From Zobellia uliginosa (GTDB lineage Bacteria; Bacteroidota; Bacteroidia; Flavobacteriales; Flavobacteriaceae), in contig NZ_FTOB01000004.1 of assembly GCF_900156625.1 (NCBI RefSeq), forward strand, positions 248,001-312,000: a DNA stretch of 64,000 bases, written 5' to 3'. This document shows positions 23,001-29,697 of the stretch, piece by piece. Position 1 is the first letter of the stretch. Each line of letters starts with the position of its first letter. A program made the position numbers and the translations under genes. The notes under the pieces were generated by a model. That model was given only the letters and a program-made list of their open reading frames with translations, made no database searches and was not told where the DNA came from.

Positions 23001-26000
23001 CTTCGCGATTGGATAGTAGAGGTGCCTAATGGTATATACTCAGTGAATATTGGTGTTGCCGGTGATCCCGATTATGCGGACAGCAACCATGTCTTAGAGG
23101 TAAATGGGGTTGTTGTGGTCGATTATGATCAAGAAAGTATCGTTCCCGAGAATTTTGATAGTTTCCAAAATACCGAACGGGTAGAGGTAACCGATGGTCT
23201 GCTACGATTGTCTTTGGCTCCCGCCGGAGATAACGCCAAGGTGAGCTATATTCGATTGGCCCCTATTGACAGCTCCTTGTTACCTCCAACTATTTTGGCG
23301 ACATTCAATGGAAATGAAAGAGCTCCCGATGTGTTTAGGGGAGCGGTAAATATCGCTCTAGAGGCTACCGATGAAAGCGGAAGTGGAGGAATAGCCTTTA
23401 TAGAATATGTGCTTGATGGGGCGCCGGTTGAAAGCTATACCGATGCATTCGATATAGCCGACGAAGGAGACCATATCCTTGTCGTTACGGCCGAGGATAA
23501 CAATGGTAATAGTTTTGCCAAGACGTACAACTTTACTATAGAAACCCCAACGGGTGCTTTGTTGGCCATAGAAAATATGACCAAGGTACCGGGTACCGAT
23601 AGAGGTTTTCCGGCAGATGATTATTATACCTTTTATCGCTTGGGCAGTCCGGGCTCCGCTCAATTTCATGATACAAATGTCATGCGCTTGAATAATACGG
23701 GTACGGGTGATTTAGTCGTGACCGAAGTCAATATATCCGACGCCAACGACTATACCTTTGAATTACTCGATGCGAACGGGAACACGGCCCAATTGCCTAT
23801 AACGATTCCGTCAGGAAGTTATGCCGATGTAGATATCACCTTTATAGCGACTACGGGAAGTGGCAACAATGGCATTTTTGTAGAAGATATCGAAATTGTT
23901 TCGAGTGCGGACAATGCGTTGAACAGTACCGCCGTGCTTCACGGAGGTTACGCGCCCCAGCCTGAAGGAGGGGACGAAATCAATGCCCAGGAAGTTTTCG
24001 ATGCCTTTGGTTTCCAATCTAGTATGTTGAGTATTGTTAACGATGAGGGAAGCATTACCCCGCCCAATAATCTTACCTATAGACCAAGTTCCAATTTTCC
24101 TATTGCGGCAAATATTGAGGCTGGATATGAAGGGGATTTGATTTTGAGCGATGCTTTTGTTCAGGCAGACCCAAATCAACCGGTTATCGGTATTCAATTA
24201 TCGGCCTTACACGGTAGCGGTTCAAACGGAGCCCGATTTGTTGAGGTCGAGGGTACGGAAACCGTTGGTGGAATCAGTTTTTCGCATACGGGAAGCAACT
24301 ACCAGACCTTATTGCCCAAGAATAGTTCGGGAGTAATCAATTTTGATACAAGTAATTCGATTTCCGAGCCTTTTAGAATTGCGGTTGCCAATTACCTAAC
24401 GACTGGAGGAAACAATATTTCAGGACGTAGACCTGACTTGTTGGGGGCGAGGGTTTACAAGGTAATCGACCACAATGGCAATATAGTTCCGAACGAATAT
24501 ATCGTATTGCAAGATTTTGTTCAGAACGGTTGCGGTGCGGGATCGGCAAATTGTGATTGGAACGATAATACTTTTTATTTCATAAACATCCGTCCTCAGG
24601 CCGTACCGACGGCGCAGCCCGACCAAGAGTACTTGGCCAATGCAGGGGAGGCGTTCAGTATAGATGTCGCCTCGTATTTTGACAAAGGATATGCGGGTAA
24701 TGAGTTGACCGTAACAGCTACGGTAAACGGGGGAAGCCTTCCGGCTTGGATGACCTATGACGCCCAGGCCGCTACGGTTTCGGGTACGGCACCCATAGAT
24801 GCTATGGGTAGCGTGCCCGTGGTGTTGAACGCGGTAGACCTCAATGGTCTTACGGCCAGCACAACCTTGACGGTCGCTATTAACGAAGCTCCGCTTGCCG
24901 TGGGTGATGATATAGAAACAACTCAAGATACGGCCATTCTTTTGGAAGGCTTGTTGGCGAACGATACGGAGCCTAATGGTCAGGCCATTACGATTGTTAC
25001 CGTAGATACACCTCAAAATGGTGAAGCCGTGCTTCAAGGCGATGGGCTCTCCGTTTTGTATACGCCCGACGATGGTTATGTCGGTTCCGATAGTTTTGAG
25101 TACACGATTGAAGATGAAACGGGACTGTCGGCTACGGCAACGGTTTCCATAACCGTTACCCCTCAGAATCAAGCTCCGGTAGCCATGCTTCAAAGCAGTG
25201 TACAAGAAGGGGAGGCTGCCTTGTATGTTGAGTTTGTGGGCAGTGGGTCGACCGATGAAAATCCGGCTACGTTACGATACGAGTGGAATTTTGGAGATGG
25301 GACGGCAAATAGTACCGATCCCGATACGAGCCACACCTTTACCTCGGTTGGTGTTTACACAGTCGTCCTTACCGTTATAGATGATGGGAATTTAATAGGA
25401 ACGGCATCGACGACGATTACGGTTTCGGCTCCACCTAATACAGGGCCCACCGCTGTTGCCGCAGTCACACCATTGAACGGGGCCAACTCCCTATCGTTTA
25501 ATTTTGACGGTAGTGCGTCGAACGACCTCGAAGGATCGCTCGGCTATCTCTGGGATTTTGGGGATGGAAATACGGCTACTACGGCCATTGTAAACCATTC
25601 CTATGCCTTAGCAGGTGTTTATGATGTCTCCTTGACGGTTACCGATGAAGGTGATTTGGTAGATGCGGTTACGGTACAGGTAGAGGCCAAAGAGGCTGTG
25701 GTGTCCGACTTTGCCTTGAGGATTAACGTAGGTGGCCCAGAGCTTGTTTACCAAGGGGAAACCTTTGTACAGGATCAAGGCTTCGTTGGCGGTAAGGTAT
25801 TTGAAAATGCGAATGCATTGGTGCCTGAGTTGTACCAGACGGAGCGTAGTGCTAGCCCACCTGTATTTGATTATAACCTTCCCTTGGAGAATGGTACCTA
25901 CGAGGTGACCCTGCACTTTGCCGAAATTTATTGGGGTGCTACAAGTGGAGGCTCCGGAGGCATAGGAAAGCGTGTTTTTGATGTTTCTTTGGAAGGAAGC

Positions 26001-29000
26001 ACCGTGCTTGATGATTTTGATATTAATCTTGTATCAGGTCCGGAAAGCCCAGTGGTACGAACGTTCGAGGTTGTGGTACAAGACGGTGTTCTAAATATGC
26101 ATTTTGATGCAGGGGGCGCCAATGGTATCGATCAACCCAAACTATCGGGTATTGAGATATTAAGTAAAGATGATGCGCTTCTTCCTTGTGCATTGCCTGA
26201 TGCTTGGGCCAATAACGATATAGGCTCGGTTCAAATAGCGGGAGAAACCTGTTTTGAGAACGGTAGATATGAGGTCAGTGCTTCAGGTGCCGATATTTGG
26301 GGCAGTGCCGATGAGTTCCATTTCGTATATAGGGAGTTGACCGGTGACGGTGAAATCGTTGCGCAAGTAATGAGTTTGGAGGCAACCAGTGTCTGGGCCA
26401 AAGCAGGGGTCATGATGAGGAATGATCTGGAGGCCAATTCGGTTCTTGCCCAAATGATTATCTCGCCCAATCCCAATAATTTGGGAGGTGTAGGACATAG
26501 TTTCCAAGATCGTCCTCTAAAGGGTGCGGCAATGGGTAGTGCCAACTTTACAACGCCACAATCGGTTCCGGGAGGCTTCCCCCACTATGTGCGATTGGTG
26601 CGATTGGGTAATACCTTTACCGGATATGTTTCTGAAACAAATGGAAATTGGACCCTCGTCGGATCGAAGGTCTTGCCTATGGACCAAACGATCTTTGTAG
26701 GCCTGGCCACCACTTCCCATAACGATGATGAACTTACGACGGCAGTATTCGAGAATGTAAGTGTTCAGGAAGAAACACAAGAGAACCAGGCACCATACGC
26801 ATCCATAGGGACAAATGTTTCTACAGGAACGGCTCCTTTGGTCGTGAGTTTTGATGGCAATGGTTCTAGTGACGATAAAAATATTGTAAGCTATTCTTGG
26901 AACTTTGGGGATGGCACGGCAAATGGTTCAGGAGCTCTTGTTGAACATACATTTACCAATGCAGGGAGTTTTGATGTTACCCTTACCGTTGCCGATGAGG
27001 AAGGTGAAGTTGGTGTGGATGTGGTGACTATCGTCGTTGAAGCAGCGAACGAGGCACCCGAGGCCGTGGCTACGGCTACTCCCTTAAATGGGGAAGCTCC
27101 TTTGGAGGTGAGTTTTACAGGAAGCAATTCAACTGATGACGATGGTGCGGAAAACCTAAATTTCGCATGGTCGTTCGGAAACGGTGATACGTCATCGCTA
27201 GCTGATCCGGTCTATGTTTATAACACTGAAGGAACCTATACCGTAAGCTTAACGGTGACGGATTCAGAAGGACTTACTGATCAGGAAACCCTGACCGTGG
27301 TGGTCGCAGAGCCGGTGGTAGTAGGTGATTTTGCCTTGCGAATCAATGCGGGAGGGCCACAATTGACCCATAATGGTGAGGTGTACGTGGCAGACCGTGA
27401 TTTTGTAGGAGGTAAATCTTATACGAATACCAGTGCCGAAGTACCTGAATTATACAAGACCGAACGTAGTGCGCTGCCTCCTAATTTTGGCTATGACATT
27501 CCATTGGCAAACGGTGAATATCAGGTAACCTTACATTTTGCAGAGATTTTCTGGGGGGCTACAGGTGGAAGATCGGGTGCTGTAGGAAAACGTGTGTTCG
27601 ATGTGGTCATGGAAGGAAATACCATTTTGGACGATTACGATATCTTCGATGAAGTGGGACCACAGACCGTGGTGACCCGAACGTTTGACGTAACCCTTGT
27701 CGACGGCGTGCTAAACCTTGGTTTTGATGCCAATGCACCGGATGGGCGAAACGAGCCCAAGTTGTCGGCCATTGAGATTGTTAGTGTAGGTGCCGTCAAC
27801 GAAGGGCCGGTCGCTTTTGCCAGTGCAACGCCTTTAAATGGTGTGGCACCGCTAGAAGTGAACTTTAACGGTAGCGGCTCGATCGATGACGTGGAAGTGC
27901 TCTCCTATACATGGGACTTTAAAGATGGCGGTAGTTCTACACAAATGAATCCCGTTCATACCTTTGTTGATCCTGGTGCGTATGAGGTCAGTTTGACCGT
28001 TGCCGATGCCCAAGGGAAGACCGATACACATACGGTCACCATCCAGGTAGATGAGCCCGTTGTCAACGACTTTGCCTTACGGATCAATGCCGGTGGACCT
28101 GAAATGACCCATAACGGTCAGGTGTTTGCGGCCGACCAATACTTTGTGGGAGGCAAGGCGTATACCAATGCGAGTGCCAATGTACCCCAGTTGTATAAAA
28201 CCGAACGCAGTGCCTTGCCACCGGTCTTTGCCTATGATATTCCTGTTCCGAACGGAAGCTATCAAGTGGTGCTCCATTTTGCCGAAATCTTTTGGGGCGC
28301 CCAAGGAGGGGCTTCGGGGGCTGTAGGCAGACGTGTCTTTGACGTAGAAATGGAAGGCGCTAAAATACTCGACGATTTTGATATTATTGCGGAATCAGGT
28401 TCGGAGACCATAGTGATAAAAAGCTTTAATGCGACTATCGAGGATGGTCAGTTGAACTTGGTCTTCGATGCGGAAGGCAGCGATGGTAGAAATGAACCCA
28501 AACTGTCGGCCATTGAGGTCATAGGAAGCGGCGCCGTACTTCAGTTCGATCCTGTGGCCCATGCCGGTGATGATATTGAAATCGATTTGTCGGCCAATGA
28601 AACCAGCTTGGTGGGAAGCGGCCATGATCCTGACGGTGGGGCCGTAAGTTACCAATGGTCCCAGGTTTCTGGTCCGGATACGGCCATTTTGACCAATAGC
28701 AATACACTGGAGTTACAGGCCGTTTTCTTGGTCGAAGGAGTATATGTACTGCGACTTACGGTTACGGATGATGAAGGCCGAACCGCTTTTGACGAGGTCG
28801 CTGTTACGGTAAATAACGATGCCCAAGAAGAAGTTTGGTTAGAGGCGGAGTGTGGTGTGCTTGGTTCGGGATGGACCGTTGTCGAGGATTCTTCCCGATC
28901 AGGAGGCAATTATGTAGTGCCGCCCGCAGGCTTTAATTCTTCCTCGGGAAGTATAGGGGCAGCGGTATTGACCTACAATGTGTCGGTAAGCGAAGGTACC

Positions 29001-29648
29001 TATGCTATTTTCGGACTCGTAAGGACGCCGTCTGGTGTCAACGATAGTTTCTGGATCCGTGTGAACAACGGGGCGTGGGTACGATGGAACAGTATTCCTG
29101 CCAGTAATGAATTCGTATGGCATAGGGTACACCTTAACGAGCAATTGAGCAAACCTCGAAGTTTTGAGCTTATAGAGGGTATCAATAAAATTGAAATTGG
29201 CCACAGGGAAGATGGCCTGGGGCTCGATAAATTGTTCTTGACCAAAACCGGCGACCTGCCTTCCGGTCTTGGGGGTACGGCCTCGAATTGTGGAGGTAGT
29301 GGAAAAACGTTCGAAGAACAAATTATCGCAGGAAACTTAGAAGTAGAAGCAATAGCCGATACCCAGTTCTATAGCGAAAAGGTTCCTAATGCAGTACATC
29401 TGTTCCCTAATCCCGCGGTAGTGCAAACCAAAATAAGGTTAGATAACCCGGAGGTCGAGATTGCACAGGTACGCATTTATGAAGCCTCGGGCCGATTGAT
29501 CGGTGTACACCAAGGAGAAGCTCTGAAAACGGGTGAGGACGAATACGAATTGAACGTTTCCGGTTTAACGAACGGAGTGTACTTCCTTCGAATAGCCATA
29601 AGCGACGGAGAGGTATTTGATCGTAAACTGATCGTTGACCACCGCTAA
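11043..29648 (+). CDS. Giant 6201-residue T9SS-secreted modular carbohydrate-binding protein
   Basis: An exported protein with a signal peptide (about 1-19) and a type-A T9SS sorting domain (about 6118-6201: LFPNPAV, VRIYEASGRLI, GVYFLRI). Approximate order: concanavalin-like module (23-300); galactose-binding-like module with a Y-G-W motif (396-586); BACON-like (590-694); concanavalin-like (695-918); cadherin (919-1013). A unit of concanavalin-like, Y-G-W, Big_5-type Ig, glucose/sorbosone-dehydrogenase-like propeller, ASH-like and DUF4114-like modules then occurs twice (1016-2452 and 2454-3798), and a third time without the concanavalin and propeller parts (3799-4520). A cadherin-like pair follows (4520-4707), then PKD 1-2 (4708-4886), malectin 1 (4887-5043), DUF1349 (5048-5243), PKD 3-4, malectin 2 (5428-5581), PKD 5, malectin 3 (5675-5830), a REJ/PKD module and a CBM6-like module (5930-6071). 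Likely role: binding and possibly oxidising extracellular sugars; the substrate is unknown. Single intact frame; a strong terminator follows. Confidence 0.9.
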   Translation: MKKITLLTVLVLLTTFTFGQTPCAPISTLNCAEIASELPLNLSFDGSDTGILNSGFTMVDPPSSRLAADDLGADPNVPGLLSDHISISGGSLNVTATKGINYSQLSGSPNSTLTNSQVNALGTGFSIGSDVIEVSATIDQPDFTGTAGNNSQQAGIWLGLNEDNYVKLVVVKSSATEQKIQMLLEQTNPANSANLILSEFNTSVFEASTVASIGFKLVVDPSDNSVRGYYSLDGGEMLQVTGAADFMTTPTSFFTGVDHDNDGASAALTYAGIMTSTRRATSGNMVVSYKDFSIEEIVLANSETDILTFVLLDETGDALIDTEAHTINIEVGSTTDLTALAPQITLSSGANSTPASGVPVDFSNGPVSYIVTAEDGATTQDWSVIVVKEELPFEAHINFQDNPSETIPPAGYLADYGKAFGNAAVDLNGNSYGYGWKLAASGNPYDASEEVAGNSTGVGRMRLGNISNYNAAPLQEKLEGTLVHFQGDNISGWGNTQARKNELFWEMEIPNGVYEVTIGLGDKAEGNTDSRHSATVEGYSIISAFAPAEQEVRISTMVVQVSDGLLTVDGTGGFNSKITHIDVVETTASPVNGILAFTPATADQTLETGASTSFVAELAGTGAVDIGLAINDNVDETTTNGWLTLPEKSDIGSYEFTMDGTSLVVGDARSAQVIATAKGFVPAVLDIDLTVTSVVPLSFSFVDDFDAYALGNLHEVAPTQWLKEKPADVGIPVLGEGITPNTTQSLDFSNGAHTHDLIPLTEAPITLEADQPFYFSTYFKVGSVSNRVRTAILIADDVPGDQWVREQVASDGNSGLIARIGLGGPGSDNGNLPVDSDKTFQFVVKGEWDGAGTINYSWTIEPKLDLSQTVWTSAGSHTVEGTPKIDRLFISSVGTNDAKIGGIRLASDYSVVVTEELNTAPLIEDQEFSIAEDAPVGTSIATVVASDSDPLTYAITAGNDNGTFAIDPNNGELTTLIPLDAETVAQYVLTVEVGDGTNTVSAQITVNIDDVVEASPCSPLSSLPCDQLEASLPLSLDFTIANGKLSDSGFTMVLEPSARLVSDDGLADENITGYAPSLVGRDASGLSITSTKGIFYSQLPAQGAPNSTETNSQMNALGLGLPVPSTVFSVSATLENPDFSVSAGNNSQQAGIWYGLDEDHIVKLAVAKTGNTTRKVQLHLENMDGTSSQTAYFELNTGSLASNTGDIKLRMEFDPVNNTVSGYYSLDGGTEVLVSQGGTNSLSVPASYFSGSTYDTENQAQLLNFAGIFTTHRRADVDQSITALFKDFAVEGEPEPLVLSFDINELNFSGEQGSDIATQSVSVSASSGNPTFVLSDDPDAASWLILPTDPVLGEIEFEVRSDIPVGTYGTTVFASDQPDLGYANAEMTINLEITEAVNDFAVNINFSDQATAAPAGYEKDGGDAYADRGNGFSYGWLDATTSQPADLTKNGRNRVVSGVSELNNTLIHMQYGDVSSNASNGYLADAKWEIEVPNGDYLVTVFVGDPDVDTPASNTPAHRINAEGVTLVNDYVPTGTAGASSRFTSESAIVNVSDNRLTLDPLGGSGKNTKINSVQIVATSVGIQTPKVVGITPPDGATGVSVSTSVSANNLFLPNSDTNGNAGVDNTTITNATVRLFKQGSTTPIGASVNGTGGGDAINLVPNLPLEANTVYVFEIDGVLDLVGEPFEFFTSSFTTGDGNAGPVTDLDNVSFTNAGVVGSNGKYSTLTIGPDDKLYGLEISGDIHRWNIDTDGTLTDEEVLTAWKTAYGGSRTSVGLVFDPAATSSNLIAYVSHDSGGLNSAPDWDGKISKLTGANLENEQLLVTDLPRSTKDHLTNSLTFRPGEPNVIYFNQGSNSAAGKPDNSWGNREESLLTAATLRLDLSLLPATLPLNVRTTRDAMAINNVDVNSPTLDGLYNPYYVNAPLKLFATGIRNAYDLVWHSNGQLYVPANGTAGGSNAPASIDGTRRPDGSFYDHSNPLYPVVPFSNGNNVQRDWLFRINPNTTMGYYGHPNPFRGEFALNRGDIDVSKSAYDGVQPDENYRGAAFDFEFNKSPNGVIEYRSNAENGNLKGALLVVRYSGGSDIIALVPDGPGGDISTFKEGIPGFTGFQDPLDLVEDTSNGNIYVSDYGRSQIVLLKPSNQASPTPLIVLDTEKVTGDAISNSGSFTSEILLSNLGNASLMDVQAQISGADQDQFSIVGLPTSINAQNSASFQVVFTPTSNGPKSAELTLTGTNAEPVVVSLNGLGKTGLGGNNEPSLQWILDTHLGDGAVNVGDTDPTTNLINLPNGSGYNDILGDEVAVQKFERAVDAPVTVELLSLYGPTNTTPVVAFGWYVSGDANTTSELFTVSNSPASNGQTLNAPIVGATEFDPGAVSFGFYSRWPFFGDRHLFSEDALNTFADAIPHHVRVYELPGEENAYIIATEEHVSGFDYQDIVVIVRNIKPFDDAPSLACSPISILECDELEVNLPFSLNFDGTEGGLANTGFTMVDNPSARLAVDGTPYNLNVPGYEPGRISLSNGNLVLNAANGIAYLRNGPGAGTSTDVNSQINTLGVAVDADSYGSFSIETSLVNPYSDGSNNSEQAGLWFGLDEDNYVKLVASNGNRVELLAEVAGLSATSQSIKADDITDLHSSNVGLRLFVDIENNLLVGYYSLNGGAEVEVGSLPLPSGFVAGNSSYDDLSFAGIFNTKRREATANVNHTFELFRIVSDDVVAFEPVKINFSLPEDVPPSGYLVDSGLAYADRGNGYSYGWLATDGTTGLDLSERARNRGVAGVDILQNTLIHMQYQNVKPEGQEGIWEMEIPNGNYTVAVGVGDPNVDGQAGTEPFHTINIEGVNAINRYSPTGVEGASTRFTSGVADVTVTDGRLTIDASGGFNTKLNSLEITQGSGVVQPYFANVNPADNANDVRIEDFQINVEVIVPDDYEIDNNTLAGNINLFEVTAGGDVVVPSNSNDTGGGDAITLTPIQELKEFTTYRFVLTSDIEANRRGDLNDRIPFRAFESTFETGELDDGTIPIRDLTGVEFIKVSGVANLGPGVDNQRFSSLVIGPDGKLYASTIGNFNSDGQIYRWDMAIDGTLSNLEILSPPLQGSPHPETGARGNDDRLIIGLAFDPASTADNLIAYVTHSKASISGGPEWDGKLSRLTGPDLSTVEDLVIHLPRSVNDHLTNSIAFDAQGDLYISQGSNSAGGSPDGNWGNRPERLLAAAILKLELDKLPNSLPLSVYTTDDISVINAAPNGSLQMSDATYNPYATNSPLTIFASGIRNAYDLVWHSNGWLYVPTNGTAGNNNSSPNSPSTSDYPLARRIDGLSTIPNAPKLLGGETQKDWLFKTKGGSYHGHPNPYRGEFILNHGGISYSGLPGQVEASYTDVGKYPDDLAPDPNYREPAFDFGKNKSPNGAIEYKSDAFEGKLQGLLMVVRFSGQDDLLVLDPKSSGDIAEAYSSIPGLSGFDDPLDVVEDPTTGNIYISEYDRDNNGTARLTLLRAATPASMGPSIVATPDELIFEATTNNEGSNTDTKTVEISNDGNAVLHISSASLTGTFASQFSAVQPSGSVTLNPGESQIYTLTYTPSLDGTDLGYQDAVLTLESDDTDTPSLEIGLHALKKSGFEGGQEPALQDVVDALGIGISVGWTSLSSSTDPAPVGDEVEVERWVKASEQPVKVTPVGRYSPREELPFGWYTNDGTVVTHEVGVLADDIANAQTLFPPIASGTDTFDPQGAVFGFYVESQSFGRFNYTEDAINTGGVAHRVRIYPVNDREGNAVENSYLIAFEDASNGDYQDYMFIIDNVIPFESGILALDFDKEDMGFFTSIKQENVPLQSLTLNGNGGITSSEINLQSTEEWVVLPDTFEMGTAFEVGVDVSGLPIGSYVATISASAANYESDAVSIALEITNELVYTYQFNFQDPDELEVSPEGYIDDVGAPYGVQNTVLGDLNYGWVIPGTLTPADAAANARNRNTGANDDALVKTFSIIGHRSANTYPLRDWIVEVPNGIYSVNIGVAGDPDYADSNHVLEVNGVVVVDYDQESIVPENFDSFQNTERVEVTDGLLRLSLAPAGDNAKVSYIRLAPIDSSLLPPTILATFNGNERAPDVFRGAVNIALEATDESGSGGIAFIEYVLDGAPVESYTDAFDIADEGDHILVVTAEDNNGNSFAKTYNFTIETPTGALLAIENMTKVPGTDRGFPADDYYTFYRLGSPGSAQFHDTNVMRLNNTGTGDLVVTEVNISDANDYTFELLDANGNTAQLPITIPSGSYADVDITFIATTGSGNNGIFVEDIEIVSSADNALNSTAVLHGGYAPQPEGGDEINAQEVFDAFGFQSSMLSIVNDEGSITPPNNLTYRPSSNFPIAANIEAGYEGDLILSDAFVQADPNQPVIGIQLSALHGSGSNGARFVEVEGTETVGGISFSHTGSNYQTLLPKNSSGVINFDTSNSISEPFRIAVANYLTTGGNNISGRRPDLLGARVYKVIDHNGNIVPNEYIVLQDFVQNGCGAGSANCDWNDNTFYFINIRPQAVPTAQPDQEYLANAGEAFSIDVASYFDKGYAGNELTVTATVNGGSLPAWMTYDAQAATVSGTAPIDAMGSVPVVLNAVDLNGLTASTTLTVAINEAPLAVGDDIETTQDTAILLEGLLANDTEPNGQAITIVTVDTPQNGEAVLQGDGLSVLYTPDDGYVGSDSFEYTIEDETGLSATATVSITVTPQNQAPVAMLQSSVQEGEAALYVEFVGSGSTDENPATLRYEWNFGDGTANSTDPDTSHTFTSVGVYTVVLTVIDDGNLIGTASTTITVSAPPNTGPTAVAAVTPLNGANSLSFNFDGSASNDLEGSLGYLWDFGDGNTATTAIVNHSYALAGVYDVSLTVTDEGDLVDAVTVQVEAKEAVVSDFALRINVGGPELVYQGETFVQDQGFVGGKVFENANALVPELYQTERSASPPVFDYNLPLENGTYEVTLHFAEIYWGATSGGSGGIGKRVFDVSLEGSTVLDDFDINLVSGPESPVVRTFEVVVQDGVLNMHFDAGGANGIDQPKLSGIEILSKDDALLPCALPDAWANNDIGSVQIAGETCFENGRYEVSASGADIWGSADEFHFVYRELTGDGEIVAQVMSLEATSVWAKAGVMMRNDLEANSVLAQMIISPNPNNLGGVGHSFQDRPLKGAAMGSANFTTPQSVPGGFPHYVRLVRLGNTFTGYVSETNGNWTLVGSKVLPMDQTIFVGLATTSHNDDELTTAVFENVSVQEETQENQAPYASIGTNVSTGTAPLVVSFDGNGSSDDKNIVSYSWNFGDGTANGSGALVEHTFTNAGSFDVTLTVADEEGEVGVDVVTIVVEAANEAPEAVATATPLNGEAPLEVSFTGSNSTDDDGAENLNFAWSFGNGDTSSLADPVYVYNTEGTYTVSLTVTDSEGLTDQETLTVVVAEPVVVGDFALRINAGGPQLTHNGEVYVADRDFVGGKSYTNTSAEVPELYKTERSALPPNFGYDIPLANGEYQVTLHFAEIFWGATGGRSGAVGKRVFDVVMEGNTILDDYDIFDEVGPQTVVTRTFDVTLVDGVLNLGFDANAPDGRNEPKLSAIEIVSVGAVNEGPVAFASATPLNGVAPLEVNFNGSGSIDDVEVLSYTWDFKDGGSSTQMNPVHTFVDPGAYEVSLTVADAQGKTDTHTVTIQVDEPVVNDFALRINAGGPEMTHNGQVFAADQYFVGGKAYTNASANVPQLYKTERSALPPVFAYDIPVPNGSYQVVLHFAEIFWGAQGGASGAVGRRVFDVEMEGAKILDDFDIIAESGSETIVIKSFNATIEDGQLNLVFDAEGSDGRNEPKLSAIEVIGSGAVLQFDPVAHAGDDIEIDLSANETSLVGSGHDPDGGAVSYQWSQVSGPDTAILTNSNTLELQAVFLVEGVYVLRLTVTDDEGRTAFDEVAVTVNNDAQEEVWLEAECGVLGSGWTVVEDSSRSGGNYVVPPAGFNSSSGSIGAAVLTYNVSVSEGTYAIFGLVRTPSGVNDSFWIRVNNGAWVRWNSIPASNEFVWHRVHLNEQLSKPRSFELIEGINKIEIGHREDGLGLDKLFLTKTGDLPSGLGGTASNCGGSGKTFEEQIIAGNLEVEAIADTQFYSEKVPNAVHLFPNPAVVQTKIRLDNPEVEIAQVRIYEASGRLIGVHQGEALKTGEDEYELNVSGLTNGVYFLRIAISDGEVFDRKLIVDHR
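25700..28530 (+). repeat. Three malectin-domain repeats inside the giant gene
   Basis: Three copies of a malectin (di-glucose-binding type) module at about 25700-26170, 27325-27785 and 28065-28530. Each opens with FALRIN and GGP, then has a LY-TERSA motif, a YEVTLHFAEI-like strand, a GKRVFDV-like strand and a closing PKLS-IE. Copies 2 and 3 are closest. At the DNA level they differ often at third codon positions while the protein stays similar, so the similarity is kept by selection rather than by a very recent duplication. PKD modules separate the copies. Confidence 0.85.
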
Positions 29649-29660
29649 ATATGGAGTAAA

Positions 29661-29697
29661 AAAGAAAAGGGAGCGATTTAATCGCTCCCTTTTTTTA
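29661..29697. terminator. Bidirectional terminator between the giant gene and proA
   Basis: GGGAGCGAT (29669-29677), loop TTA, ATCGCTCCC (29681-29689): a perfect 9-bp stem with A-rich sequence on the left and seven T on the right. It can end transcription from both sides and overlaps the proA stop codon at 29695-29697. Confidence 0.9.

Noticed and set aside
24420-25205. 261-codon open frame on the minus strand inside the giant gene
   Set aside because: It is antisense to well-defined cadherin-like and PKD modules. Its composition is Arg/Ile/Gly-heavy and no family motif is seen, so it is a by-product of the codon use on the other strand.
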